Positions 1 to 8,784 are shown, counted from the first letter of the stretch. The stretch is 64,000 nucleotides of DNA from CAZJRB01 sp964547995 (GCA_964547995.1 CAZJRB010000008.1:43926-107925); one strand, 5' to 3'. The notes: generated by a model not told the origin, from the letters alone. Numbers and translations are program-made.

Positions 1-2
1 TT

Positions 3-1232
3 CCGGCCGGGCGCAACGACGCACTGCAATGGAACATCAAGAGCCAGATGGCCGGCAAGATCCCGGTTGAGATTCGCTATTTTACGAGCGGAATCACGTG
101 GGCGGCCGATTATGTGGGAATCGCGAACGAGGATGAGACGGAGCTGAACATCACCGGCTACGTCCGCGTCTACAATAACTCGGGCGAACTGTACGACAAC
201 GCCCAGACCCGGCTTGTGGTCGGCAACATCAACTTGGTTGAGAAGATTGCCGACCTGGCGATGCGGCCCGCGCCGGGCGACGACGGCAAGGGCAAGATCA
301 CCTATAAGAAGATGCCGGCGAAAACCAGGGCAGCCGCCCGCGAGGTCTTCGAGGAGGCCCTCGATATGGCGGAAGCGGAGCCCGCCGAGGAGCCTTGTGA
401 ACCCGAATTACCCAAGGAAGTCGTGAAACAGGGGCTTTCCGAGTACTTCCTGTTTACCATTGCCGGGCGCGAGGACATCAAGGACAAGGAGCCCAAGCGG
501 CTCGTGTCGATGGAAATCGTCGGGGCGCCGCTGGAGTGCATGTACAAAGTGACCGACCGCGACGGCGGCACGAGATTTACGAAATACTATCGTTTCAAGA
601 ATCTCAAGCTGCTCGACGAGAACGGCAAAGAGAAGAAGCTGCCGGCCATGGAGAATCTCGGCGTCTCGCCGTTGCCCGACGGCAACGTCCGGTTGTTCTT
701 CGAGTACAAAAACAAGGATCTGGCGTACGTCGGGGGTACGAGCACGAAGTACGTGCCGATCGGCGACCGCGTCGAGGTAAACGTCGGCCACGACCCGGAC
801 GTGACCATTGTCCGCCGATTGAAAGATCAGCACATCACCAACGTCGTTGCCCGGCAGTACAAACGGCGGCTCGACAATACGTTCGTCATGTACTACGACC
901 TGATCGATTACGACGAGACGTTCGTCTACGAGGAGGAAATCGTCTCCGGCAAACCGGTCGAGGTGAAGACGGAGATCGAGCGCCGCTTCGATGCCAACGT
1001 CGTTCTCTGGGGCAGCGATGGCCGGCCGAAGGACTGGGGCAGCAACGAAGCGGGGGCGTACGTCGATCTCCACGCGGTCGAGGGCCGCGTCGAGCGGGTC
1101 GACCAGAACCATGTGAAGTACTTCCTCGATCTGGGGCCGGGCGAGAAGCGGCTGGTGACCTACACGGTCACCTACAAGCGCCGGAAGGTCGGGCCGGAGC
1201 TCAACGGCGAGAAGCGGCGCGAACCGTTGTAG
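3..1232 (+). CDS. 3' part of an unrecognised protein, DUF4139-like (5' end outside window)
   Basis: The reading frame is already open at base 3 and runs through the first ATG at 48, so the true start lies left of the window and about 409 residues are visible. The text ITWAADYVGIANEDETELNI, followed by YNNSGELYDNAQTRLVVG, resembles the beta-sandwich found in DUF4139-type proteins. The C-terminus (TYTVTYKRRKV) also fits a beta-rich fold. There is no membrane segment in the visible part. A promoter for the next gene lies at 1316-1344, so this gene probably ends its own transcript. The family assignment rests on pattern resemblance only and the function is unknown. Confidence 0.7.
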   Translation, partial: PAGRNDALQWNIKSQMAGKIPVEIRYFTSGITWAADYVGIANEDETELNITGYVRVYNNSGELYDNAQTRLVVGNINLVEKIADLAMRPAPGDDGKGKITYKKMPAKTRAAAREVFEEALDMAEAEPAEEPCEPELPKEVVKQGLSEYFLFTIAGREDIKDKEPKRLVSMEIVGAPLECMYKVTDRDGGTRFTKYYRFKNLKLLDENGKEKKLPAMENLGVSPLPDGNVRLFFEYKNKDLAYVGGTSTKYVPIGDRVEVNVGHDPDVTIVRRLKDQHITNVVARQYKRRLDNTFVMYYDLIDYDETFVYEEEIVSGKPVEVKTEIERRFDANVVLWGSDGRPKDWGSNEAGAYVDLHAVEGRVERVDQNHVKYFLDLGPGEKRLVTYTVTYKRRKVGPELNGEKRREPL

Positions 1233-1258
1233 ACGACATTCGTTGGGGGGGATGTTCT

Positions 1259-1283
1259 GTACGATGGCCTTCCAAAGCCGTCG
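1259..1283. repeat. Single arm of the TACGATGGCCTTCC palindrome family
   Basis: These 25 bases match one arm of the inverted repeats at 25387-25462 and 35640-35708 with one difference (AAAGCC for AAGGCC). No second arm is present nearby, so this is a half element. It sits just after the stop codon of the upstream gene. Confidence 0.7.
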
Positions 1284-1315
1284 ACCCCTCCCCCATCTTG
1301 GGTGTTTCCCGCCCG

Positions 1316-1344
1316 TTGACACGTTGACGCCTCGCAGGTACAAG
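1316..1344 (+). promoter_or_regulatory. Sigma70-type promoter for the pheA-like gene
   Basis: TTGACA at 1316-1321 is followed after 17 bp by TACAAG at 1339-1344. The predicted transcript would start near 1351, about 27 bases before the ATG at 1378, which argues against any start codon further upstream. Confidence 0.5.
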
Positions 1345-1377
1345 GAAGCCATTGGGTTACGATACCGGAACAATGGT

Positions 1378-2571
1378 ATGAGCATGGGTAAGAAAAAGGC
1401 GAAAAAGACGGCGAGTAAGGGGAAAAAGAAGGTGGCGAAGCGGATCACACCCCGCAAATCGAGGGTCACGTCGAAATCCGCCCCCAGGCCGACGAAGCAC
1501 GCGACATCCGCCGATCTGCGAACGAAGCTGGCACAGCTCGACCGGGAGATCGTCGGAGCGATTCAAGCCCGGGCCAAACTGGTGGCCGAGATGGCCGGGC
1601 GGGACGATCCGGTCGCTTTGGCCAGCGTGGCTTCCGCCCTGGAAGATGATGCCTTGAGCAAAGCGATCGAAGGCAGTCGGGGGCCATTGACGCGGCGCAC
1701 GATCCGGGCGATTTTTCGGGAGCTGCTCGGCGGCTGCCGGTCTCTTGTCCGGCAGCAGCGGATTGCCTTTCTCGGTCCCTATTTCAGCTTCAGCCACCTG
1801 GCCGCGCTCCACCATTTCGGCCAGAGTGTCGAATTCGTGCCGGTGGGAACCATCCCGGCGGTGTTTGAGGAGGTGAACCGGGGGCATTCGGACTTCGGTC
1901 TGGTTCCGGTCGAGAACTCTACCGACGGCCGGATTGCCGACACGCTCGACATGTTTACGCGGTTGCCGGTGAAAATCTGTGCTCAGCTCGAGATGGAAAT
2001 CCACCATACGTTGCTGGGGAAGTGTCCCCGGCACGATGTCAAGGAGGTCTACAGCCGCCCGCAGGCGCTGTCCCAGTGCCGCAACTGGCTTGCGAAGCAC
2101 GTGCCGACTGCCCGGACCATCGAGGTGACGAGCACGTCGACGGCCGCGCAGTTGGCCAACGAAAAGCCCGGGGCAGCCGCCATCGCCAGCCTGGAAGCGG
2201 GCATCCACTACGGATTGGACATCCTGGCCGAGAACATCGAGGACCACGCCTCGAACACAACGCGCTTTGCCGTGATCGGCGAGCAACCGGCCGAGCGGAC
2301 CGGCGAGGACCACACCGCAATGCTCTTCCAGGTCGAGCACCGGCCCGGCGCCCTGGCCGAGGCGATGAACATTTTCAAGCAGCACATGGTGAATCTGACC
2401 TGGATCGAATCGTTTCCCATTCCCGGTTCCGACCGGGCCTATTTGTTCTTCGTTGAGATGGAGGGGCACGAGACCGACTCGCGGCTGTGCCGCGCCGTCA
2501 CGGCGCTGAAGCGGAAGGCCCTGCGGCTGGAGATATTGGGTTCCTTTCCCGCCTTGGAAACCGAGGACTGA
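1378..2571 (+). CDS. pheA: Bifunctional chorismate mutase / prephenate dehydratase (P-protein)
   Basis: This protein converts chorismate to prephenate and on to phenylpyruvate in phenylalanine synthesis. After a lysine-rich leader of about 45 residues comes an AroQ-like helical domain (ADLRTKLAQLDREIVGAIQ). The dehydratase domain follows, with VPVENSTDGRI and the catalytic T-R-F in NTTRFAVIG. A C-terminal ACT domain (VEHRPGALAEAMNIF, IESFP) is expected to bind phenylalanine for feedback control. The frame is open upstream to 1243, but ATG 1378 (or 1384) is preferred because the promoter at 1316-1344 leaves no room for a longer form. The basic tail is unusual for the family. It is 397 residues long. 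Confidence 0.9.
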   Translation: MSMGKKKAKKTASKGKKKVAKRITPRKSRVTSKSAPRPTKHATSADLRTKLAQLDREIVGAIQARAKLVAEMAGRDDPVALASVASALEDDALSKAIEGSRGPLTRRTIRAIFRELLGGCRSLVRQQRIAFLGPYFSFSHLAALHHFGQSVEFVPVGTIPAVFEEVNRGHSDFGLVPVENSTDGRIADTLDMFTRLPVKICAQLEMEIHHTLLGKCPRHDVKEVYSRPQALSQCRNWLAKHVPTARTIEVTSTSTAAQLANEKPGAAAIASLEAGIHYGLDILAENIEDHASNTTRFAVIGEQPAERTGEDHTAMLFQVEHRPGALAEAMNIFKQHMVNLTWIESFPIPGSDRAYLFFVEMEGHETDSRLCRAVTALKRKALRLEILGSFPALETED

Positions 2572-2591
2572 CATCTTTGAAGGAGTTGTTG

Positions 2592-3347
2592 ATGCGACGC
2601 TTATTCATTGCCGGAAACTGGAAGATGAACCTGGATCGCGTTGCGGCCGTTGCGCTGGCCGAGAGTCTCGCACGGGAGACGGCCGGCAACGATGCGGTCG
2701 ACCTGGCGGTCTGCCCGTCATTCGTCTATCTCGACCCGGTCGCCAAAGCGATTGCGGGCTCCAAGGTTGCGTTGGGGGCACAAGACATCTACCACGAAGC
2801 CAAAGGGGCCTTTACCGGCGAAGTCAGTGCTCCGATGCTTCGCGATATCGGCTGCAAGTACGTAATTCTCGGCCACAGCGAACGGCGGCACGTGATGGGA
2901 GAGTCGGACGCCGACGTCAACCGAAAGGTCTATGCCGCACTGGAGGCCGGTCTTTTGCCGATTGTCTGCTTGGGTGAGTTGATCGAGGAGCGGAAGGCGG
3001 GCAAGACCATGGACATCATCGCCAGCCAGTTCGCCGGCTCGCTGGCGGGGGTGCCGGCTGTGCAGATGGGCATGATAACCATCGCCTACGAGCCGGTTTG
3101 GGCGATCGGCACCGGCGAAGTGGCCACACCCGAGGTGGCCGAGGAGGTCCATGTCGGGCTTCGCAAGATCGTGGAAACCCGGTATAATCAGCAGGTTGCC
3201 GAGGCGGTCCGAATTCAGTACGGCGGCAGCGTGAAGCCCGATAACGCCGCCGATCTGCTCGGCCAACCGAACATCGACGGGGCCCTGGTCGGCGGGGCCT
3301 CGCTGAAGGCGGAGTCGTTCCTGGGCATCCTTGCGGCCGCCGGTTGA
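2592..3347 (+). CDS. tpiA: Triosephosphate isomerase
   Basis: TpiA interconverts dihydroxyacetone phosphate and glyceraldehyde 3-phosphate in glycolysis. The family signatures are present in order: GNWKMN near the N-terminus (lysine of the active site), LGHSERR (catalytic histidine), AYEPVWAIGTG (catalytic glutamate) and YGGSV near the phosphate site. Its 251 residues equal the usual length. The start is fixed by AAGGAG at 2580-2585, six bases before the ATG, although the frame is open further upstream. It is followed by secG after 42 bases. Confidence 0.98.
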   Translation: MRRLFIAGNWKMNLDRVAAVALAESLARETAGNDAVDLAVCPSFVYLDPVAKAIAGSKVALGAQDIYHEAKGAFTGEVSAPMLRDIGCKYVILGHSERRHVMGESDADVNRKVYAALEAGLLPIVCLGELIEERKAGKTMDIIASQFAGSLAGVPAVQMGMITIAYEPVWAIGTGEVATPEVAEEVHVGLRKIVETRYNQQVAEAVRIQYGGSVKPDNAADLLGQPNIDGALVGGASLKAESFLGILAAAG

Positions 3348-3389
3348 TTTTGGGAAATGACGGAATAGACCGAAACCGAAAGTAAAACC

Positions 3390-3752
3390 ATGTCGTATTT
3401 GTTCATGCTCTTCTTGTTGATATTGTCTCTGTTTCTGATCCTGTTGGTCCTCGTCCAACGTGGAAAGGGCGGTGGCCTAGCAGGGGCCTTCGGGGGGATG
3501 GGGGGACAAAGCGCTTTCGGCACCAAGGCCGGCGACCTCTTTACCAGGGTGACCATCGGTGTGGCAACCGTCTGGATCCTCCTGTGCATCGGCGCCGTAT
3601 GGTATTTTGGGGCGGCACAACAGAAACTGGACGCCTCTTTGGGGGGCGACAGTAAACCAAAAGAAGGCGTGTCCGCCTCGCCATCGGCCGAAGAAGCACC
3701 CGATGGGGCCCGGTCTCCTCAACCTGCTCCGGGCGGTGAATCAGACAAGTGA
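3390..3752 (+). CDS. secG: Preprotein translocase subunit SecG
   Basis: SecG is the small accessory subunit of the SecYEG protein-export channel in the inner membrane. Two membrane segments are visible, residues about 2-22 (LFMLFLLILSLFLILLVLV) and 52-71. Between them is the family signature QRGKGGGLAGAFGG with GGQSAFGTK. The tail from about residue 80 is hydrophilic and rich in Pro, Ser and Glu. Its position after tpiA is common in bacteria. Confidence 0.95.
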   Translation: MSYLFMLFLLILSLFLILLVLVQRGKGGGLAGAFGGMGGQSAFGTKAGDLFTRVTIGVATVWILLCIGAVWYFGAAQQKLDASLGGDSKPKEGVSASPSAEEAPDGARSPQPAPGGESDK

Positions 3753-3788
3753 GCAGGTAGTGGATAGGATCCTGACAGGAGTACTGCA

Positions 3789-4670
3789 TTGTTGCTCAGC
3801 ATGACCGGCTTCGGGGAGGCATATTGCCAGCAGGACGGGCTGACCGTTGGGGTCGAGGTCCGCACCATCAACAGCCGGTTTTTCAAACTGGTCGTTCGGA
3901 CCAGCGAGGGGTTTGGGTCGCTCGAGCCGCGGATCGAGGCGGTTGTCCGAAATCGCATCCATCGCGGAACGGTCCAGATCAGCCTGCGCGCGGAAAGGAC
4001 GAAGTCACCCGAAGAGTACAAAATCAATACGGATGTGCTCGACCGCTACCGGCTCCAACTCGAGTCGCTCTACCGCGAGAGGAGTCTTGAAGGCGAGGTG
4101 GATATCAACGCTTTGTTGGCGCTGCCGGGGGTTGTCGACGACACGGTGGACGATCAGGCCGCCGGCGCCGACTGGTCCGTGATTGCCCAGGCACTTGAGG
4201 TTGCACTGGAGAGCCTTGCTCGAATGCGGGTTGATGAGGGCCTGGCCATGGCCGCCGATCTGAAGACGAATTGTGCAACGGTCGCTGAGAGTCTCGAGAA
4301 GATCGAACAGCGGGCGCCGCTGGTAGTCGACGCGTATCGCCGGCGGCTTCACGAACGGCTCAAGAGGACGTTGGCCGAGTTCGAGGTCGTCTTGGACCCG
4401 GCAGACGTCATTAAGGAAGTCAGCTTGTTTGCCGACCGCGGCGACATCTCCGAGGAGATTGTGCGTTTGCGGAGCCACCTGGAACAATTCGGCTCGATCA
4501 TGGAACTGCCGGAGAGTTCCGGCCGCAAGCTCGAATTCCTCACTCAGGAAATGCTCCGGGAAACCAACACCATCGGCGCCAAAGGCAATGACGTTGAAAT
4601 TGCCCGCTGTGTGATCGAAATCAAGGCGACGTTAGAGCGGATTCGCGAAATGATTCAAAACGTCGAGTGA
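3789..4670 (+). CDS. yicC: YicC-family protein (endoribonuclease family)
   Basis: The N-terminus MLLSMTGFGEAYCQQ matches the MIxSMTGFGR hallmark of the YicC family, and the C-terminus carries the conserved segment KLEFLTQEMLRETNTIGAK. E. coli YicC has been described as an endoribonuclease. The start is a TTG at 3789, preceded by AGGAG at 3777-3781. Starting at the ATG at 3801 would remove four conserved residues. The 293-residue length is normal. The stop overlaps the start of gmk, which implies coupled translation. Confidence 0.9.
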   Translation: MLLSMTGFGEAYCQQDGLTVGVEVRTINSRFFKLVVRTSEGFGSLEPRIEAVVRNRIHRGTVQISLRAERTKSPEEYKINTDVLDRYRLQLESLYRERSLEGEVDINALLALPGVVDDTVDDQAAGADWSVIAQALEVALESLARMRVDEGLAMAADLKTNCATVAESLEKIEQRAPLVVDAYRRRLHERLKRTLAEFEVVLDPADVIKEVSLFADRGDISEEIVRLRSHLEQFGSIMELPESSGRKLEFLTQEMLRETNTIGAKGNDVEIARCVIEIKATLERIREMIQNVE

Positions 4671-5269
4671 CGATGCCAACAGACTCCAGTGGGAAGCTGA
4701 TTATCGTATCAGGTCCGTCGGGAGCGGGCAAAACGACGGTTCTGCGGCGCGTATTCGAGTCGGCCCCCGTTCCGCTGGTGGCCAGCGTATCGGCCACGAC
4801 GCGTCCCCCTCGGCCGGACGAGGTCGATGGAGTTGATTACCACTTCCTCTCCACGGGGGACTTTCATGCCCGTCGCAAGAGGGGTGACTTTATCGAGTGT
4901 TTCCCGGTTTTCGGCCACGATTGCTGGTATGGAACGCTGTTGGAGGAGGTGACCTCTGGCTTGGCGGATGGAAAATGGGTAGTCTTAGGAATTGACGTGC
5001 AAGGGGCCGGAGTGGTAATGGAGCGGTATCCGGATGCGGTCTCGATCTTTCTCTGCCCCAGTTCGGTTGAGGAGATCGAGCGACGGTTGAGGGATCGAAG
5101 AACCGAGACTGAAGAGGCGATCCAGCGGCGCCTGGCCAGGGCCAAGGAGGAAATCGCCTTCGCAGATCAGTATCGTTACCGGGTGGTCAATAACGAACTG
5201 GACCACGCGGTCCGGGAAATATGTGATATTTTGACCAAGGAATCGGAGGCAGACCGAGATGTTCGATGA
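4667..5269 (+). CDS. gmk: Guanylate kinase
   Basis: Gmk phosphorylates GMP to GDP. The P-loop IIVSGPSGAGKTTVLRR lies at residues about 11-27. The GMP-binding segment includes SVSATTRPPRPDEVDGVDYHF, with the arginine and tyrosine expected to bind the phosphate, followed by GDFIECFPVFGHDCWYGT. The start is GTG 4667, overlapping the yicC stop by four bases; ATG 4673 is the alternative. The 200-residue length fits. The last bases overlap rpoZ by 11. Confidence 0.96.
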   Translation: MTMPTDSSGKLIIVSGPSGAGKTTVLRRVFESAPVPLVASVSATTRPPRPDEVDGVDYHFLSTGDFHARRKRGDFIECFPVFGHDCWYGTLLEEVTSGLADGKWVVLGIDVQGAGVVMERYPDAVSIFLCPSSVEEIERRLRDRRTETEEAIQRRLARAKEEIAFADQYRYRVVNNELDHAVREICDILTKESEADRDVR

Positions 5270-5519
5270 GCTTCAGGAGGAGGAGATTGTCAACAAGGCG
5301 GGCGGTCGTTTCAAGCTGTCCACGTTGATCCAGAAGCGGCTGGTTGCGCTAAACGCGGGTGCGCGGCCGATGGTCGATCTCGATACGAACGACAAGATGG
5401 AAATGGTGATCCAGGAGATCCTTCAGGACAAGATCTATCTGGACACGGAGTTGAACGTGCAAATCGCGGCGGGCGCCTTGGAAGGCGCCCCGCCCGAAGT
5501 GGACTTCCGTGCCCTATGA
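5259..5519 (+). CDS. rpoZ: RNA polymerase omega subunit
   Basis: This 86-residue protein shows the omega pattern: GGRFKLSTLIQKRLVALNAGARP followed by an acidic stretch and VIQEILQDKI. Omega helps assemble beta-prime into RNA polymerase. Its position directly after gmk, with overlap at both ends (11 bases with gmk and the ATGA at 5516 with coaC), matches the common gmk-rpoZ-coaBC order. The planctomycete form diverges from proteobacterial omega, so the call relies on both context and pattern. Confidence 0.85.
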   Translation: MFDELQEEEIVNKAGGRFKLSTLIQKRLVALNAGARPMVDLDTNDKMEMVIQEILQDKIYLDTELNVQIAAGALEGAPPEVDFRAL

Positions 5520-6052
5520 ACGGCCGTGAACTGCTTATCGGGGTGTCTGGAGGGATCGCCGCTTACAAAACGGCCGGGCTGGTCAGCCGATTGGTGCAGT
5601 CCGGCGCCGCGGTTTCCGTGGTGATGACGCGCTCGGCGACCCGGCTGGTCGGTCCGAAGACGTTCGAGGCCTTGACGGGGCGGCACGTGGCCTTACGGAT
5701 GTTCGGCCACGGCGCCCACCAGCACATCGAGTTGGCTGCCCGGGCGGAAGTTCTATGCGTGGCCCCGGCGACGGCCAATGTCCTTGCCAAGGCGGCTTCC
5801 GGCCTGGCCGACGATCTGCTGAGCACCGTGCTGTTGTCGTTCGACGGCCCGATTATCATGGCGCCGGCGATGAACACCCGAATGTGGGAGAAGCCGGCCG
5901 TACAGCGAAATGTCGAGCAGCTTCGTGCCGACGGCGTCGTGCTGGTCGGACCGGAAGAAGGTTACCTCAGTTGCGGCGCCGAAGGCATGGGGCGTATGGC
6001 ATCGCCCGAGAGGATATTTGAGGTGATTGCCGGGCAGTTGGAGCGTCCGTAA
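5516..6052 (+). CDS. coaC: Phosphopantothenoylcysteine decarboxylase (CoaC, stand-alone)
   Basis: CoaC decarboxylates 4'-phosphopantothenoylcysteine with FMN in coenzyme A synthesis. Visible signatures are the Rossmann-like start LLIGVSGGIAAYKTAGLV, the substrate histidine and APATANVLAKAA, the PAMNTRMW motif and the cysteine loop GYLSCGAEGMGRM. The protein ends at 178 residues, without the ligase domain that is fused in most bacterial CoaBC proteins. The ligase is encoded separately 89 bases downstream. The start overlaps the rpoZ stop. Confidence 0.93.
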   Translation: MNGRELLIGVSGGIAAYKTAGLVSRLVQSGAAVSVVMTRSATRLVGPKTFEALTGRHVALRMFGHGAHQHIELAARAEVLCVAPATANVLAKAASGLADDLLSTVLLSFDGPIIMAPAMNTRMWEKPAVQRNVEQLRADGVVLVGPEEGYLSCGAEGMGRMASPERIFEVIAGQLERP

Positions 6053-6053
6053 A

Positions 6054-6079
6054 CCCCCGCACGCAGTGTGGGGACTTTT
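6054..6079 (+). terminator. Hairpin plus T-run after coaC
   Basis: CCCCGCAC at 6055-6062 pairs with GTGTGGGG at 6066-6073 (one G-T wobble) over a three-base loop and is followed by CTTTT. It could attenuate transcription between coaC and coaB. Confidence 0.45.
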
Positions 6080-6097
6080 GGTGGAAGAGAAACTCTG

Positions 6098-6141
6098 CCG
6101 TTTTCACCACCACTCACCACTCACTACTCACCACCCACCCC
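6098..6141. repeat. Degenerate CACCACT/CACTACT tract before coaB
   Basis: A cytosine-adenine-thymine tract of loosely repeated CACCACT, CACTACT and CACCCACC units directly abuts the coaB start codon. No Shine-Dalgarno sequence is visible here. Similar short-unit tracts occur at 44990, 46335 and 62760. Confidence 0.6.
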
Positions 6142-6780
6142 ATGGCCCGCGTTCTCATTACCTCCGGCCCGACTCGTCAGCACCTCGACCCCGTGCGATA
6201 CCTGACAAACGCTTCGAGCGGCCGGATGGGTGCGGCGCTGGCCGCCGCGGCGGTGGAGGCGGGGCACGAGGTGGTCATCGTCACCGGGCCGGTTGATATC
6301 GAATATCCCGAAGAGGCCGACGTCGTTCGAGTCGTGTCGACTGAGGACATGCTGGAGGCGTGTCTGCAGATATTTCCCACCTGCGACGGCCTAATCGGCG
6401 TGGCCGCACCGTGCGACTACCGTCCGGTCATCGTCTCGCCGCAGAAGATCCGGCGGACGGGCGAACCGTTGCAGCTTGAACTCGTCGAGACTCCCGATGT
6501 CGTGGCCTTGCTGGGAACCGTCAAGGAAGGGCAATGGATGGTCGCCTTTGCGCTGGAAACCGAAGATGAACGGATGAGGGCGCTCCAAAAGCTTGAACGC
6601 AAGAGTTGCGACTTGATCGTCGTCAACGGTCCCAGCTCGATTCACTCGCTTGATACGGACATGGAGATCATCAATGAAGACGGCGACGTGCTGGCGTCGT
6701 TTTCCGGCGATAAAATGGAGGCGGGACGCAGGATCTTTCGTGTCATTGCCGAGCAACTCGTACAACCGCAGGAATCTTGA
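6142..6780 (+). CDS. coaB: Phosphopantothenate-cysteine ligase (CoaB, stand-alone)
   Basis: CoaB joins cysteine to 4'-phosphopantothenate using a nucleotide triphosphate. The N-terminus ITSGPTRQHLDPVRYLTNAS with SSGRMGAALA is the ligase nucleotide site. APCDYRPV replaces the usual AxxDYRP, and VVNGPSSIHSLDTDMEII corresponds to the C-terminal loop with the conserved Asn. At 212 residues it holds only the ligase domain. It is separated from coaC by a hairpin and a low-complexity tract, and no ribosome binding site is visible before the ATG. The two halves probably act as separate proteins. Confidence 0.9.
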   Translation: MARVLITSGPTRQHLDPVRYLTNASSGRMGAALAAAAVEAGHEVVIVTGPVDIEYPEEADVVRVVSTEDMLEACLQIFPTCDGLIGVAAPCDYRPVIVSPQKIRRTGEPLQLELVETPDVVALLGTVKEGQWMVAFALETEDERMRALQKLERKSCDLIVVNGPSSIHSLDTDMEIINEDGDVLASFSGDKMEAGRRIFRVIAEQLVQPQES

Positions 6781-6823
6781 TCTTGAAACACACACGATAC
6801 GACTGACCCCGGGGAAATCCGAC

Positions 6824-7777
6824 GTGGAAACCGACTGTCTTTGTACGGGAATCCTGTTTGCCGACCATGGTTGTTCCCCGATCGATCATGTGCCGGATGC
6901 GGGAGAGCTGGTGGTTTCCCGGCGGATGCAGCTTGGATTGGGAGGATGCGCCTCGAATGCCGCGATTGTTTTGGCAAGGCTGGGGGTTCGCGTCGGCGCG
7001 GCCGGTTGTGTGGGCGAGGACGCCTTTGGGCAGTTCATCATGGACAGCCTGGTTGCCGGCGGGGTGGACGTATCGGCCATTCACCGGCTCCCCGGTATCG
7101 CGTCGGCCTCGACGATGATTATCAACGTCGAGGGCCAGGATCGCCGGTTCATTAGCAACCCCGGCGCAAACACGCGATTCACCGTGGAACACATCCCCGC
7201 GGAGTGCGCCTGCCGGGCCAAAGTCCTTTACATCGGCGGCTACCTGATGCTCCCGGGGCTGGAAACCGAGGCGATGGCCGCGTTGCTCCGTGCAGCGAGG
7301 GCGGCCGGGGCTGCCACGTTGCTCGATGTCGTGTATGCCGGCGACGAGGACTCGTTCGAGAAAGTCGCCCTGTTGTTGCCGGAAACCGACGTTTTTTTGC
7401 CCAACGACGACGAGGCGAGTTTGCTGACCGGGCTGGACGATCCGCTCGACCAGGCCGGTAAATTCCGCGACGCCGGCGCGAAGACGGTTGTGATCACACA
7501 GGGCGAGGCGGGAACGCTGCTGGTCGGCGACGGCCTGCGGCTTCGTTCTGACGTCTATCCGACACGGTTCGTCGGGGGGGCCGGCGCCGGTGATGCCTTC
7601 GACGCCGGCTACATTGCCGGGCTGCTGGCGGGCGAGGATGCGGCCGGATGCCTTCGCTGGGGAAGTGCCCTGGGCGCCAGTTGTGTACGGGCGATCGGCG
7701 CTACCGAAAGTGTCTTTGACCGCAACGAGGCAACCGCGTTTATGAGAGAGCACCCCCTGGAAATCGAAGAACTCTGA
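6824..7777 (+). CDS. PfkB-family carbohydrate kinase
   Basis: The protein belongs to the ribokinase/PfkB superfamily, which phosphorylates sugars or nucleosides. The N-terminal signature is GLGGCASNAAIVLARLG and the C-terminal one is GAGAGDAFDAGYIAG, whose aspartate is the catalytic base. The substrate cannot be read from sequence. The frame is open far upstream into coaB, but GTG 6824, preceded by a GGGGAAA stretch, gives the expected N-terminus ETDCLCTGILFADHGC and 317 residues, a normal length. It lies 44 bases after coaB and 16 before pfkA. Its place next to pfkA suggests sugar metabolism. Confidence 0.88.
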   Translation: METDCLCTGILFADHGCSPIDHVPDAGELVVSRRMQLGLGGCASNAAIVLARLGVRVGAAGCVGEDAFGQFIMDSLVAGGVDVSAIHRLPGIASASTMIINVEGQDRRFISNPGANTRFTVEHIPAECACRAKVLYIGGYLMLPGLETEAMAALLRAARAAGAATLLDVVYAGDEDSFEKVALLLPETDVFLPNDDEASLLTGLDDPLDQAGKFRDAGAKTVVITQGEAGTLLVGDGLRLRSDVYPTRFVGGAGAGDAFDAGYIAGLLAGEDAAGCLRWGSALGASCVRAIGATESVFDRNEATAFMREHPLEIEEL

Positions 7778-7793
7778 TACGGGAGAGCCCATC

Positions 7794-8783
7794 ATGCGAA
7801 TCGGCGTTTTTTGCAGCGGCGGCGACGCGCCCGGAATGAACCCCTGTCTCCGGGCGGTGGTCCGGACGGCACTTGCGGCCGGGCATGAAGTCGTCGGCAT
7901 CCGACGCGGTTACCAGGGGTTGTTGGACGAGACTTTCTACATCAATAAACGCGGCGAGCCCTTGATGGGCTTGCGGAGCGTCTCGAACCTCTCGAAACTC
8001 GGCGGAACCTTGTTGCACAGCAGCCGCAGCGAGGAGTTCAAAACCCGGGCAGGGCAAGAGAAAGCCGTCGAGATCCTCAAGAAGCACCGGATCGACGCCC
8101 TGATTCCCATCGGCGGCGACGGCACGTTCCACGGGGCGGTCGCCCTGGCCCAGCATTGGGACGGTCAGATCATCGGATGCCCCGGCACGATCGACAACGA
8201 CCTGATGGGTACCGACTACACGATCGGTTTCGCCACGGCGGTCCACACGGCGGTCGAGGCCGTCGACAAGCTCCGCGACACGGCCGAGAGCCACGAGCGG
8301 CTCTTCCTGGTCGAGGTGATGGGCCGCCACAGCGGATATATCGCCCTGTATACCGCGCTGGCCGGCGGGGCCGAGGTCGTCGCCCTGCCCGAAACGGATA
8401 CGAACATCCCGCAAATCGTCCAACATCTGCAAGTCCTCAAGGCCCGGGGGAAGCAGTCGATCATGGTTGTCGTCGCCGAGGGGGACGAGATGGGCGGCGC
8501 CGAAATCCTCAACGCGGGATTGAAAAAGGCCGGGTGCCCTTTCCAAACCCGGGTGGTCACGCTCGGTCATCTTCAGCGCGGCGGCAGCCCCGTTCCGGCC
8601 GACCGAATCCTTGCCAGTCACCTGGGAAACTTCGCCGTCGAGGCCGTCCTTGAAGGCGAGACCGGCGCCATGGCCGGCAAGGTCAACGGCCAGGTCGTCC
8701 TGACGCCGTTTACCGACACCTACGCCCGGCACAAGCCGGTGCCGGAGGATTTGCTCGAACTGTTGAAGGTCATGGCGAACTGA
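7794..8783 (+). CDS. pfkA: 6-phosphofructokinase, ATP-type
   Basis: PfkA phosphorylates fructose 6-phosphate, the committed step of glycolysis. The sequence shows CSGGDAPGMN at the nucleotide site, IPIGGDGTFHGA, and CPGTIDNDLMGTDYTIGF with the catalytic aspartate. The glycine of GGDGT and the PGTIDND form (rather than GGDDT and PKTIDND) indicate ATP and not pyrophosphate as donor. VEVMGRHSGYIA and GHLQRGGSP complete the substrate site. The 329-residue length is typical. It ends at a terminator hairpin, closing the housekeeping run that began at tpiA. Confidence 0.95.
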   Translation: MRIGVFCSGGDAPGMNPCLRAVVRTALAAGHEVVGIRRGYQGLLDETFYINKRGEPLMGLRSVSNLSKLGGTLLHSSRSEEFKTRAGQEKAVEILKKHRIDALIPIGGDGTFHGAVALAQHWDGQIIGCPGTIDNDLMGTDYTIGFATAVHTAVEAVDKLRDTAESHERLFLVEVMGRHSGYIALYTALAGGAEVVALPETDTNIPQIVQHLQVLKARGKQSIMVVVAEGDEMGGAEILNAGLKKAGCPFQTRVVTLGHLQRGGSPVPADRILASHLGNFAVEAVLEGETGAMAGKVNGQVVLTPFTDTYARHKPVPEDLLELLKVMAN

Positions 8784-8784
8784 C

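Noticed and set aside
1243..1377. A longer N-terminus for the pheA-like protein
   Set aside because: It would include a half palindrome and the promoter region, and the extra residues have no conserved text.
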